Source: Bacteroidaceae bacterium (GTDB lineage: Bacteria; Bacteroidota; Bacteroidia; Bacteroidales; Bacteroidaceae). Taken from it: a stretch of 64,000 bases of DNA. Positions within the stretch are counted from its first letter, which is position 1; the number at the start of each line of letters is the position of its first letter. Shown here piece by piece: positions 1 to 9,007 of the stretch. The notes beneath the pieces are model-generated. The model was not told the origin of the DNA. It saw only the letters and a list, made by a program, of their open reading frames with translations, and searched no databases. The position numbers were made by a program, and so were the translations under genes. The stretch is taken from the NCBI GenBank assembly GCA_017469685.1, contig JAFUFW010000018.1, forward strand, positions 20,443-84,442. The letters run 5' to 3'.

Positions 1-936
1 CCGCGTCTCAGCACTACGGCTAAGTGGATCTGGGGCATATACGTCCTGCTCACGGCTGCCTGCGCAGCATTGTTCTGGGCCGAAGGCATGGGCGTCTTCG
101 ACGCGGTGAACTATGCCATGACGGTCACCGCCACCGGCGGCTTTGCAACCCACAACGACAGCACAGGCTATTTCCACAGCCCCTACATCGACTACACGGC
201 CATTGCCTTTATGCTGCTCTCTGGCATCAGTTTCTCGCTCTTCTATCTCACCATCCTCAAAGGGCGCTTCCGCCAATTCTTCCGCAACTCAGAGCTGCGC
301 CTGTTCCTGTTCCTAATCGTGGCGGCAACGATATTCATAATGCTTTCGCTTATGCGCAAATGCCATTATGAGTTCGAAGACGCATTTCGCTCGAGCCTCT
401 TCCAGGTAGTCAGCTTCGCAACTACGACGGGCATATTCAACGACGATGCAGGCCAGTGGCCACACATCACGTGGGTGGTGCTATCGGTGCTGATGTTCTT
501 CGGCGGATGCTCCGGCAGCACTGCCGGTGGCTTCAAATGCGTCCGCGGTGTGATGGCCCTCGAAGTGATGCGCAACGAACTCCGCCGCGTCCTGCATCCG
601 CGTGCCGTGCTGCCCGTGCGCATCAACAAGCAGCCTGTGCCCTACTCTACCCAAGCCACGCTGCTCGCCTACTTCGCGCTTTACCTCATGCTCTGCCTCG
701 TGACGTATTTCATCATGATACTCGCGGGCGTCGATAGCACCAACTCCATAACCATAGCTCTATCCTGTGCAAGCAACGTAGGCCCTACGCTCGGACTCGA
801 AATAGGCCCGACAATGTCTTGGGCTGTGCTGCCAGGCTTGGTCAAATGGCTGCTGACACTTCTCATGCTCATGGGTCGTCTTGAGATTGTCAGCGTAGTA
901 GTACTCTTCACCCGCTCCTTCTGGCGCGACCGCTGA
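1..936 (+). CDS. trkH: TrkH-type potassium uptake protein (3' part)
   Basis: The frame is open from base 1, so the gene begins before the window; about 311 C-terminal residues are visible. The product is a polytopic inner-membrane protein with Gly-rich pore-loop signatures typical of the TrkH/KtrB family: TVTATGGFATHN, then SFATTTGIFNDD with a following FFGGCSGSTAGGFK, and CASNVGPTLG near the end. Each loop is flanked by hydrophobic helices. In this family the protein forms the K+-conducting subunit that works with a cytoplasmic TrkA regulator. TrkA is not visible and may lie upstream, outside the window. The protein ends at TGA after a short Arg-rich tail. A repetitive 60-bp gap separates it from the PurF-like gene on the same strand. 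Confidence 0.9.
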   Translation, partial: PRLSTTAKWIWGIYVLLTAACAALFWAEGMGVFDAVNYAMTVTATGGFATHNDSTGYFHSPYIDYTAIAFMLLSGISFSLFYLTILKGRFRQFFRNSELRLFLFLIVAATIFIMLSLMRKCHYEFEDAFRSSLFQVVSFATTTGIFNDDAGQWPHITWVVLSVLMFFGGCSGSTAGGFKCVRGVMALEVMRNELRRVLHPRAVLPVRINKQPVPYSTQATLLAYFALYLMLCLVTYFIMILAGVDSTNSITIALSCASNVGPTLGLEIGPTMSWAVLPGLVKWLLTLLMLMGRLEIVSVVVLFTRSFWRDR

Positions 937-943
937 GCCATTT

Positions 944-987
944 CTCATTTTTTCACTTTTCACTCTTTCATTTTTCACTTTTCACTA
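944..987. repeat. T/C-rich short tandem repeat
   Basis: Imperfect copies of TTTTTCACTTTTCACT lie head to tail between the TrkH stop and the next start. It belongs to a class of AT-rich, 6-9 bp period intergenic repeats also seen near 38850, 40945, 45250, 49640 and 55910. No promoter box was recognised inside it. Confidence 0.6.
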
Positions 988-998
988 AAACAACACAC

Positions 999-2447
999 AT
1001 GGGCGGCTTTTTCGGAACCATTCAACAACAAGCTTGCATCACCGACCTCTACTACGGTACGGACTACAACTCGCACCTCGGCACCAAGCGTGGCGGCCTT
1101 GCCACCTACTCAGCCGAGAAAGGCTTCTACCGTAGCATCCACAATCTCGAGAACCAATACTTCCGCACGCGCTTCGAAGCCGAGTTGCAGAAGTTTCCGG
1201 GCAACAGCGGAATAGGCGTCATCTCAGACACCGACCCGCAACCCATAATGGTCAACTCACACTTGGGCAAGATGGCCGTAGTCACCGTAGCCAAGATAAA
1301 CAACCTCGACGAGCTGACCCGTGAGCTCCTCAACGATGGCGACCACTTCTCCGAGATGTCGTCCGGCAAGACTAACCCCACCGAGCTCATTACCCTGCTG
1401 ATAGCCCGAGGCAAGAATTTCGTCGACGGCATAGAGAACGTATATAGAAAGGTTAAAGGCTCATGCTCGATGCTCATACTTACCGAAAACGGCATCATAG
1501 CCGCGCGCGACCGCCTCGGACGAACACCAATCGTGCTCGGACATAAGGACGGAGCCTGGGCTGCAACCTCTGAGACAACAGCATTCCCCAATCTGGGCTT
1601 CGAAGCAGACCACTTCCTCGGCCCAGGAGAGATTGTGCGCCTCACGCCCGACGGCTTCGAACAGCTGCGCAAGCCAGAAGAAGAAATGCAGGTGTGCTCG
1701 TTCCTTTGGGTCTACTATGGCTTCCCAACCTCTACCTACGAAGGCCGCAATGTTGAGGCCATGCGCCACACCTGCGGACTTCTCATGGGCGAGCAGGACG
1801 ACACACAGGTGGACCTTGTTGCAGGTATCCCCGACTCTGGCGTAGGCATGGCCACGGGCTATGCCGAGGGCATCCGTGCACCCTACCGCCGAGCCATCTC
1901 CAAGTACACGCCTACTTGGCCTCGCTCCTTCATGCCTGGCAACCAACTCACACGCAACCTCGTGGCCAAGATGAAGCTCATACCAAACAGCGACGCCCTC
2001 GACGGTAAGCGTTGCCTCTTCTGTGACGACAGTATTGTGCGGGGCACACAGCTGCGCGACAACGTCCGCGGACTCTTCGACCTCGGCGCCAAGGAGGTTC
2101 ACATGCGCATAGCTTGCCCGCCACTCATCTACGGATGTCCGTTCATCAACTTCTCTGCATCAAAGACAGACATGGAGCTGCTCACGCGCCAAGTGATTCA
2201 CGATCTGGAGAACGACCACGACAAGACGCCGGGAGGCCTCGGAGGCGAAGCATCAACACCCCACGAGATCCTGCAGGAATATGCACGAACTGATTCTGAG
2301 AAATACCGTGCAATGGTCGAGGAGATGGGACGCCGACTCGGGCTCACCAGCCTCCGCTTCAACACTCTCGAGATTCTCATCCAGGCTATAGGGCTGCCCA
2401 AATGTAAGGTCTGCACCCACTGCTTCGACGGGTCGAGCCACTTCTAA
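999..2447 (+). CDS. PurF-like amidophosphoribosyltransferase homologue lacking the catalytic N-terminal Cys
   Basis: A 482-residue protein with the two-domain layout of glutamine PRPP amidotransferase: an N-terminal Ntn/GATase2 domain (about residues 1-230) and a phosphoribosyltransferase domain carrying the PRPP loop DDSIVRGT at residues 343-350. The N terminus reads MGGFFG, whereas active PurF exposes a Cys before GxFG; here that position is Gly2, so glutamine hydrolysis by the usual mechanism is not expected. Cys233, Cys380, Cys469 and Cys472 sit where the [4Fe-4S] ligands of Bacillus-type PurF lie, so the cluster site looks intact. From memory, Bacteroidales genomes carry such a paralogue beside a canonical PurF. 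It may use free ammonia or a partner glutaminase, or may regulate PurF; this is inference. A perfect terminator follows the stop. Confidence 0.85.
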   Translation: MGGFFGTIQQQACITDLYYGTDYNSHLGTKRGGLATYSAEKGFYRSIHNLENQYFRTRFEAELQKFPGNSGIGVISDTDPQPIMVNSHLGKMAVVTVAKINNLDELTRELLNDGDHFSEMSSGKTNPTELITLLIARGKNFVDGIENVYRKVKGSCSMLILTENGIIAARDRLGRTPIVLGHKDGAWAATSETTAFPNLGFEADHFLGPGEIVRLTPDGFEQLRKPEEEMQVCSFLWVYYGFPTSTYEGRNVEAMRHTCGLLMGEQDDTQVDLVAGIPDSGVGMATGYAEGIRAPYRRAISKYTPTWPRSFMPGNQLTRNLVAKMKLIPNSDALDGKRCLFCDDSIVRGTQLRDNVRGLFDLGAKEVHMRIACPPLIYGCPFINFSASKTDMELLTRQVIHDLENDHDKTPGGLGGEASTPHEILQEYARTDSEKYRAMVEEMGRRLGLTSLRFNTLEILIQAIGLPKCKVCTHCFDGSSHF

Positions 2448-2479
2448 GGATATAATCCCCAGGAAAAGTAACGAAAACA

Positions 2480-2520
2480 ACAACGGGCAAGTCTGAGAAG
2501 GCTTGCCCGTTGTCTTATTC
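2480..2520 (+). terminator. Rho-independent terminator after the PurF-like gene
   Basis: A perfect 12-bp inverted repeat (ACAACGGGCAAG at 2480-2491 and its complement at 2502-2513) with a 10-nt loop, followed by CTTATTC. It lies 33 bp after the stop codon. Confidence 0.85.
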
Positions 2521-2687
2521 TCTTCCAAGAATGATGTTTACCAAAGCTGTTACATCAGCGATAGTGATGCTGCTGCAGCGAAATCGGATGTGGCACACGT
2601 CATGGCATAATCGAAGTAGAGAGCATAGAACTGCTGCGCCGTGAGGTTCTTCTTTGCCATCAGAGCCATGGACAACGTCCGTTTCAT
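2515..2687 (-). pseudogene. Decayed dockerin-like tail, frameshifted
   Basis: On the minus strand, downstream of the GH51 gene, bases 2577-2515 encode SSITIADVTALVNIILGRE then stop, the second half of a Bacteroidota type I dockerin-like domain. The preceding bases are open in another frame: a 45-residue frame from ATG at 2687 to a stop at 2550, starting MKRTLSMALMAKKN, which has no recognised family. The two frames overlap, so either a frameshift broke a small dockerin-bearing gene or two fragments were juxtaposed. A near-identical dockerin tail lies at 53346-53443. Confidence 0.6.
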
Positions 2688-2726
2688 CTATGCATAAGTT
2701 ATTATGTTATGCCTAAGATCTGTAAG

Positions 2727-4775
2727 CTACTTCGTCTTGACCTTATATACTTGGAAGGTCTTGGCGGGAAGAGTTACGTGAAGACTCATGGCATGAGAGT
2801 CGGACTGAACTGACACCTTACCGCTTACGGGGCAGACAGTTTCCGGTCGCGAAGGCACGTTCTCGGCTTCGTAGTCGGAACAATCGAGAGTCGTGACCTC
2901 AGCCGTTGTGGGTCTCGAAGCGAGTTTGAGACCACCTATATTTATTGTCAGGGGCTGTGCTTCTGCAGTTGTATTGATTACCTTGACAATAATCTCACCT
3001 TTCTGTTTATCGGTGACGCTTGAGGCAAAGACACCGTCCTCGCCCTTCGGTACAGGGTTCAAACTCGGCTTTCCGCCATCGATGGCTACGGTGGTGGGCA
3101 GGACATTGGTGCCACGGTTAAGCATGTAGAGCTGCTGTACGTAGTAGGAAGCAGTGCGTGCGGTGTGGAGATTGTCGTACCATATAAGGTCGGGGCGCCA
3201 CTGCCAACCGTCGACATGAGCGAAAAGGGGTGCGTAGGTAGCCATATGCACGAGGTCGGCATTGCGCTCGATGTTGGTCATGAAGGCTGCTTCGTAGATT
3301 GAAGCGCCTGCATGGTTCCACTTCTTGCCGCGGTCGTGGCAGGCCCATTCGCCAGCAAAGACGCGAGGGCCGTCCTTAGTGTAGAAGGTGCGATCGTCAT
3401 ATCGGTTCATCCAATTCTGGTACCATTTGATGTCGCGGTAGAAGTGCTCGTCGACGAGGTCTGCCTTTAGCTTGCGCATAGCGGGCCATCCGTTGCGGAA
3501 GTGGTCGTCCTCGGCATTAGGTCCGCTGGTGCCAATTATCTTTATTTCGGGATGAGCCTTCCGCACTTCTGGCACAATAATTGCGAGGCGGTCGAAGTAG
3601 GGCTGTTCCCACTGTTCGTTACCGATTGCGAGGAACTTGAGGTTGAAAGGTTCGGGATGACCCATATCGGCACGCAACTTTGCCCATTCGTTCTTTGCCG
3701 GGTCGCCGTTGGCGAAGTCAATGAGGTCTATGCAGTCGTCGATAAACTCTTGCAAGCCTTCCTTTGTGCAGGGAGCATGTTGGCTCTCACTGTCATTCTG
3801 GAACTGACAGCTAAGACCAACGCTCAGCACTGGAAGGGGTTCGGCGCCGATTTCCTCGGCCAGTTGGAAGTACTCGAAGAAGCCGAGGCCGTAGCTTTGG
3901 AAATAATCTGGGTAGTAGCGATAAGTGAAGGTGTTCTCCCATCGGTTCTTATTGATGGGGCGGTTCTCGACAGGACCTACAGTATTTTTCCACTTGTAAC
4001 GCAGGTCAAGCGTCGTGCCCTCAACGATGCAACCACCAGGAAAGCGGAAGACACCTGGGTGTAGGTCTTCGAGAGCCTGAGCCACGTCCTTGCGCATGCC
4101 GTTCTCGTGGCCTCGGTAAGTGTCCACGGGGAATAGCGAGACGTGCTCAACATCCATCACTCCCGAGCCAGAACGACGCCGCTCGTTGCAGAGGAAGAGT
4201 CGCAGCTGGGCCTTCTCTATTGTGCGCGGACTCTTAATGGTCACGGTGTACTTCTTCCATTCTTTCGAGTCAACTTTTAGATCGGTGTTGGTGAATTCCT
4301 GATGCTCGGCCATAGTGTTCTGGTCTACGAACTGAATCCACAGCCACTGCGGTTGGCCGTCAGGCACGCGGGCCCACACCGTGAAGCGGTATTCCGCATC
4401 CTTCTCAAGACCTATGCCGAAGTAGCCCTCATTCTGCAGGCCTGTCCAAAGGTCTCTGTGACCAGCTGACGAGAGGCGTACGTAGTGAGGATTCTTATCG
4501 AATGGTCCATCATCCTTAATCTCCACCTTCCCGAATGCCTGCCAGCCCATGAGGTGGTCGGGAGTGAATTCGAACGATCTGTTCTTCAGGAGCTCGCCAT
4601 ATAGGCCGCCGTCGGCAGCATAGTTGATATCCTCGAAGAAGATACCCCACTGGGTCTTCTGGATGGCGGCACCAGGTTTCTTGGCATTAACGGTGACGAC
4701 GGTCTCGGCCATGAGAGGTGTGAACTGCCACACTGAGGCTACAAACATTACGTAGAGGAGGTTTCTGAGTTTCAT
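2727..4775 (-). CDS. Secreted GH51 alpha-L-arabinofuranosidase
   Basis: The 682-residue product has a signal peptide (about residues 1-23, ending LMAE), a CBM4/9-like beta-sandwich segment (about 70-215) and a GH51 (beta/alpha)8 barrel with a C-terminal beta domain. The acid/base Glu is in AIGNEQWEQ (E387) and the nucleophile is in VFAGEWACH (E476), in the order expected for GH51. The family removes terminal alpha-L-arabinofuranosyl units from arabinan, arabinogalactan and arabinoxylan. The gene follows the PL11 lyase after 62 bp on the same strand, so co-transcription is likely and the substrate is probably the arabinan side chains of rhamnogalacturonan I. The start is set by the signal peptide. 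No TonB-dependent transporter lies nearby. Confidence 0.93.
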   Translation of the reverse strand: MKLRNLLYVMFVASVWQFTPLMAETVVTVNAKKPGAAIQKTQWGIFFEDINYAADGGLYGELLKNRSFEFTPDHLMGWQAFGKVEIKDDGPFDKNPHYVRLSSAGHRDLWTGLQNEGYFGIGLEKDAEYRFTVWARVPDGQPQWLWIQFVDQNTMAEHQEFTNTDLKVDSKEWKKYTVTIKSPRTIEKAQLRLFLCNERRRSGSGVMDVEHVSLFPVDTYRGHENGMRKDVAQALEDLHPGVFRFPGGCIVEGTTLDLRYKWKNTVGPVENRPINKNRWENTFTYRYYPDYFQSYGLGFFEYFQLAEEIGAEPLPVLSVGLSCQFQNDSESQHAPCTKEGLQEFIDDCIDLIDFANGDPAKNEWAKLRADMGHPEPFNLKFLAIGNEQWEQPYFDRLAIIVPEVRKAHPEIKIIGTSGPNAEDDHFRNGWPAMRKLKADLVDEHFYRDIKWYQNWMNRYDDRTFYTKDGPRVFAGEWACHDRGKKWNHAGASIYEAAFMTNIERNADLVHMATYAPLFAHVDGWQWRPDLIWYDNLHTARTASYYVQQLYMLNRGTNVLPTTVAIDGGKPSLNPVPKGEDGVFASSVTDKQKGEIIVKVINTTAEAQPLTINIGGLKLASRPTTAEVTTLDCSDYEAENVPSRPETVCPVSGKVSVQSDSHAMSLHVTLPAKTFQVYKVKTK

Positions 4776-4837
4776 AAATCAGCGTTTATTATGTGGTTAA
4801 AAAGATTCCTGTCCAGAGATAATAACATATTTGCCTG

Positions 4838-7800
4838 TCAATAGATGACTTTCTTGCCATTGAGAATATAGACCTCACCTTGACGTGGGTGGTCGATTTG
4901 CCTGCCGCTGAGGTCGAAATATCTGCCTTCTACTGGTTTTCCATCTACCTCTTTGATAGCATCAGGGATGCTCTCCTTGGTGACGTAGTATTGCTGTAGA
5001 GGCGGATTGGCGGCTGAGCCTTTGACGCGGAGCCAAGCCGTTCCGGCAGGGATGGTGGTGGCTTCGTCGATCTTCACGAACGCGGTGCTGCCTGTGGCTT
5101 CGTCTGTTCGGAGGAGATAGAAGAACTCGAAGGTATCTTCGTGGCAGCTGACGAGGCTGTCAACGGCGCAGCCCTTGAGGTAAGAAGTCGAGACATTGGC
5201 AGCGCTTTTGGTCGTAGGTACGAACTTCAGCAATGCCCCTGGAGCGGCCTTATAAAGCACGGCAGCGCCAGCAGGAACGACGGCGTTGGCCGTCAGGCGC
5301 GTTATTCGAACTGTGTCAGCCGTAGCATTTACGCCCGTGAGGTTGTAAGCAACGACACCGTCGGGCAGGCTTACTGGATAAGAGGTATAGAGCACATCCC
5401 ATCCACCCTCGGGCACTGTACGCTCAATAGTATAGTGTGAACGCAGGTTATAGCTGAGGTGCGGGGGCTGATTATATACGTCGTTCTGGCTTATGACCTG
5501 TGCTCGATATGAGAAGTCATCCATGAGGTGAGGCACGCCATAGTCGGTAGGATAGTCGGTTGCGCTAATGACGAGGCGGTAGTCACTCCCCGACTGATCC
5601 CACGTTACGATTTCCTCTCGCCAGTCGCCCAGCAGGTCGCCCGAGACGCAAGGGTTCTGCTTCGAGCTATTGTTATAGTTGCCCGGCACGTAATTTGTGC
5701 CATTGATTTGCATACGCCAGAAAGCATTGGCCGACGGATTCCAATACTCCAGAATGTTCTTACCGTAGAAGTCGTCGGCAAGATCGCCATTCCAATATAT
5801 GCGGAAGCTCAGGCCGGCCCCGCCGCCGTGGGTACAGTTGCTGAGGATGACATTGCGGTCGGTGTCGAAGAGTTCATCGCTGGCGCTGCTCTGCCAGTAG
5901 GCGTTCTCGGCCTCGGGATTAAAGTTGGCCATGATGCCGCGGCCGGTGTCGCTGCTGGCAGTGACACGCCACAGCACTTCGCCAGTGCGGGCGTCGCGCA
6001 GGTCGGAGCCATAGGGGCTGTGCTCATGCACCATGAAGTATTCCTGCCCCGGACGGGAAGGTATGAAATCGCCCAAGTGGATGGCGTCGCCATGGCCAAA
6101 GCCTGTGCGGTAGAGTGTCGTGCCGTCAGAGTTGAGGGCTCCCGAGCCATAATGAATTTCCTGACGGCCGTCGCCAGTGACGTCGCCGATGCTTATCCAG
6201 TGGCAGCCTTCGCCATAGACGGTTTTCGTGAGGTTCTTGACGGTTCCGTTGGCGTAGGTCACGGTGCCTTTATTAGCACTCTCGCCGCGATGGAGCCATC
6301 GCAGGGTGATGTTCTCGCCGTCCCAATCGTAGGCTCCTATCTTGCAGCCGCTGTAGTAGCCGCGTGCGAAGATGGCCGAGGGGTTGGCATCCTCGCCGTC
6401 GAGCCATGCGATGGCAGCCAGATAGCGCTCGGAGCGGTTCTGGTTTGAGTCGCCCCAGAAGCTCGTCGACTCGTCGGCATAGGCCGTATGGTAGTGGATG
6501 GTCTTGAGCTCGGCGCCTGTCACGCCGTCGTAAACCGTGATGTACTCCGAGCCATGGTCTTGCTTGCCGCGGCTGCTCTTCAGGTTCTCGTTGGGGTTGT
6601 CGCCATTGAGCAGGACGTAGTTGCCCTCACCGTCGATGGCTCCCGGGGCGGTCTTGACCATGAACTCGCCATATCCGTCGCCGTCGAGATCCCATGCTAC
6701 GAAAGGTGTCGTGTGAGCCGAATTGAACATATTGGCTCCGGTATGCAGCATCCACAGCCGCGTGCCATCCATCTTGTAGCAGGCGTAGAAAGCCGGCGAG
6801 GTGGTGCCGCTGCTGGCGGCATCCTTCTCGTTGGAGGGAGCCCACTTGAGGATGATGTCATACTCGCCGTCGCCGTCCATGTCGCAGAACGAGGCATCAT
6901 TGGGCGTATAGGTTGCTCCGGCAGATGTCGGGTCCTTGGGAGCCCCGCCCTGCAGGGTGACGTATGTTGTCTGGCTCCCCCAGGTCTTGACGTTTTCCTG
7001 CCGGTCGATGACGTTGCCTTGTCCGTCTACGACCTCGAGTGTGTAGGTGCTTGTAGCGCTGCCGCCCGTATCGAGGTAGTTGCTCTTGCCTACGACGGGT
7101 GTCTTGGTGATAAGCGTTTTGCCACGATAGAGGCGGAAGCGAACGTTGGTAATATCGTCGGAAGAGCGCAAGCGCCAGCTCACGAGCACGCCATTAGCTG
7201 TCTTCACGGCCAGTAAGCCTCGGTTGAGCGGCTTGGCATCGCCACGTGGCTGGATATGGCTGACCACGAAGCGGATGCTGACGGAGAAGACCGTCTGGCC
7301 GTTCTTCTGCGCTGCTAACGTTGCCACCTTATTATTATATGTGACACTGGCCGTGAAGCCCTCTGTGGCGGCAACTTCGAAATCAGTCGGGTCGCCATAG
7401 ACTTTAGTTGGCCAAGAAGCGCTCTCACCGTTTTTCAGTGAGGCGATAAGGCTCATCAAATCGCCTGCCGAGCAGCTGGCAGAGGCGAAATAGTGGGATG
7501 CATCCCAGATGGGTTCATCGGTCTCGCCGCCGATGCTGACATTGCGGAAAGCTATCGATTTGGGATTCTCGTTGTCCTGCCCATTGAAGTTGTAGACATA
7601 GAGGATAATCTGAAACGCCTTGCCTGACTGCACGAGGACATCTGACAGCTGGAAAGTATGGTGGCTGTAAGCCTGTGGATTGCCCGATGCCACCTTGTTG
7701 CGCAATGGCGCTACAGCTGTTGCCAGTGCGCTCTCGGCTGCTGTGCCATTCTTCACGTAGACATCAAAATTGCCACCGTCTGTGCCACACTTCACGGCAT

Positions 7801-8170
7801 CAAACTCGATGGTCGTAGGTTTGAAGGTGTGGCCCGTCTTGGGTGTCACAGTGAAGGTGACGCTGTGGCCGGCAGTCTTCTGGCTGACACGCGTCTTTGG
7901 TGTCAGCTGCGTGAATACAGGGTCGTAGGTTACGGCTGTATAGCCCGCATCTGCATTGCTGCCAGCCATGGTGGCGGTGGCTGTGAGGTTGGCGCCGAGG
8001 GCGAACTTAGTGGTAAGATAGTCGTCAGCGCCTGCCGTCCATGAGCAGGCTGCAAGGTTGTCCTTATCGTTCATCACCCATTTGATGTCGACGTGGTCGG
8101 CAAAGAGGGCCTGAGGGAGTTGCGACAGAATCGCGACAAGAAGGACGATGCAAAGGTTTATCTGTTTCAT
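4838..8170 (-). CDS. Secreted PL11 rhamnogalacturonan lyase with an N-terminal extension and sorting-type tail
   Basis: A 1110-residue protein with a signal peptide (residues 1-24), an extra N-terminal region (about 30-305, beta-rich, unassigned), the PL11 eight-bladed propeller (about 307-920) and a C-terminal region ending in a YFDLSGRQIDHP...VYILNGKKVIY tail. PL11 hallmarks include repeated calcium-binding Asp loops (DMDGDGEYD, DLDGDGYGE, DVTGDGRQE) and HGG/WNGD motifs. PL11 enzymes cleave the GalA-Rha backbone of rhamnogalacturonan I by beta-elimination. The short C-terminal tail resembles those on many Prevotella extracellular proteins and may act with the T9SS encoded elsewhere in the window; this is inference. 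It is followed by GH51, which removes arabinose side chains from the same polymer. Confidence 0.92.
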   Translation of the reverse strand: MKQINLCIVLLVAILSQLPQALFADHVDIKWVMNDKDNLAACSWTAGADDYLTTKFALGANLTATATMAGSNADAGYTAVTYDPVFTQLTPKTRVSQKTAGHSVTFTVTPKTGHTFKPTTIEFDAVKCGTDGGNFDVYVKNGTAAESALATAVAPLRNKVASGNPQAYSHHTFQLSDVLVQSGKAFQIILYVYNFNGQDNENPKSIAFRNVSIGGETDEPIWDASHYFASASCSAGDLMSLIASLKNGESASWPTKVYGDPTDFEVAATEGFTASVTYNNKVATLAAQKNGQTVFSVSIRFVVSHIQPRGDAKPLNRGLLAVKTANGVLVSWRLRSSDDITNVRFRLYRGKTLITKTPVVGKSNYLDTGGSATSTYTLEVVDGQGNVIDRQENVKTWGSQTTYVTLQGGAPKDPTSAGATYTPNDASFCDMDGDGEYDIILKWAPSNEKDAASSGTTSPAFYACYKMDGTRLWMLHTGANMFNSAHTTPFVAWDLDGDGYGEFMVKTAPGAIDGEGNYVLLNGDNPNENLKSSRGKQDHGSEYITVYDGVTGAELKTIHYHTAYADESTSFWGDSNQNRSERYLAAIAWLDGEDANPSAIFARGYYSGCKIGAYDWDGENITLRWLHRGESANKGTVTYANGTVKNLTKTVYGEGCHWISIGDVTGDGRQEIHYGSGALNSDGTTLYRTGFGHGDAIHLGDFIPSRPGQEYFMVHEHSPYGSDLRDARTGEVLWRVTASSDTGRGIMANFNPEAENAYWQSSASDELFDTDRNVILSNCTHGGGAGLSFRIYWNGDLADDFYGKNILEYWNPSANAFWRMQINGTNYVPGNYNNSSKQNPCVSGDLLGDWREEIVTWDQSGSDYRLVISATDYPTDYGVPHLMDDFSYRAQVISQNDVYNQPPHLSYNLRSHYTIERTVPEGGWDVLYTSYPVSLPDGVVAYNLTGVNATADTVRITRLTANAVVPAGAAVLYKAAPGALLKFVPTTKSAANVSTSYLKGCAVDSLVSCHEDTFEFFYLLRTDEATGSTAFVKIDEATTIPAGTAWLRVKGSAANPPLQQYYVTKESIPDAIKEVDGKPVEGRYFDLSGRQIDHPRQGEVYILNGKKVIY

Positions 8171-8236
8171 AGGCTCTGTATTGAGTAGTCAAAGCTGACT
8201 ATTGATTGCATGTGGACATCAGAAATGTCAAGAAGG

Positions 8237-8896
8237 TTATTCGTAGTCGTCGAACACTTCGTTGAGGAACATGTTGAACGGCGCCATCGTCCGGAACATG
8301 TGCTCGAGGCGATCCTGGCCGTCGGGCTCGCCGACGAGGCTGTCGGGTATGGGCGTCCAGATGGTGTAGAGCCGCGGACGTATGTATTCGGGGAAAGCGA
8401 AATCCTTGGAGAAACCTTTGGGCGTTGTCTTGACAGGATCTTCGCCCACTACGGGATATAGAGCCTTGAACTCGGGAGCCTCCACAATCTCGCGGAAGCG
8501 GTCGATGTCTTCCACTATGGCTTCGCGCACATGCTTGAGCAGAGGCGCCGGCGGGCACCACGAGCCGCCGGCCACCATGGAGTTGCCCGGTTCGAGGTGG
8601 AGGTAGTAGCCGCCACGGTAGCTCTTGCGGCCATGCGAGCACACGAAGGCACCGAAGTGGCGCTTGTAGGGCGACTTGTCGGCAGAGAAGCGTGTGTCGC
8701 GGGCAAAGCGGTAGATGCACGTCTTGGGCGTCTGATAAGCCACCGAGGGGTCGAAGGCGGCGATACGGAGTATCATATCCTGGACATACTGCTCAAACGA
8801 CTGGCGCGCAGCCCTGTACTCCAGCTGGTGGGCGTGGAACCACTCGCGGTCGTTGTGCTCGGCTATCTGGCGGAGGAACTTATATATGTGTTGCAT
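8237..8896 (-). CDS. DUF2461 (TIGR02453) family protein
   Basis: A 219-residue cytosolic protein with the family signatures NDREWFHAHQLEY near the start, RDTRFSADKSPYKRHFGAF in the middle, and GGYYLHLEPG. The biochemical role of DUF2461 is unknown. The start at 8896 is supported by a TATCTTTG promoter about 32 bp upstream. It lies immediately upstream of the PL11 gene on the same strand (66-bp gap), but has no obvious link to pectin use. Confidence 0.85.
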   Translation of the reverse strand: MQHIYKFLRQIAEHNDREWFHAHQLEYRAARQSFEQYVQDMILRIAAFDPSVAYQTPKTCIYRFARDTRFSADKSPYKRHFGAFVCSHGRKSYRGGYYLHLEPGNSMVAGGSWCPPAPLLKHVREAIVEDIDRFREIVEAPEFKALYPVVGEDPVKTTPKGFSKDFAFPEYIRPRLYTIWTPIPDSLVGEPDGQDRLEHMFRTMAPFNMFLNEVFDDYE

Positions 8897-8927
8897 GAAA
8901 AAGAGGTAAAGTGATAATATCTGGGCA

Positions 8928-8935
8928 CAAAGATA
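8928..8935 (-). promoter_or_regulatory. Bacteroidota -7 promoter box for the DUF2461 gene
   Basis: On the minus strand TATCTTTG matches the TAnnTTTG consensus of the primary Bacteroidota sigma factor. The predicted start of transcription leaves a leader of about 25 nt before ATG 8896. Confidence 0.6.
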
Positions 8936-8939
8936 GCAA

Positions 8940-8971
8940 AAGTCCTCTCGACAATCGCATCGGGAGGACTT
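8940..8971 (-). terminator. Terminator downstream of the Cthe_2159-like gene
   Basis: AAGTCCTC pairs with GAGGACTT (8 bp, extended by an inner CG/CG), followed on the minus strand by TTGC. It lies between the stop at 9008 and the next promoter at 8935. Confidence 0.55.
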
Positions 8972-9007
8972 TATTCGTGTATTTTTTACGTTTTTTAATT
9001 ATCGCGT

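Noticed and set aside
5528-6448. Long open frame opposite the PL11 gene
   Set aside because: It is antisense to a confidently identified lyase, rich in Val/Ala/Gly from complementary codons, and has no family signature.
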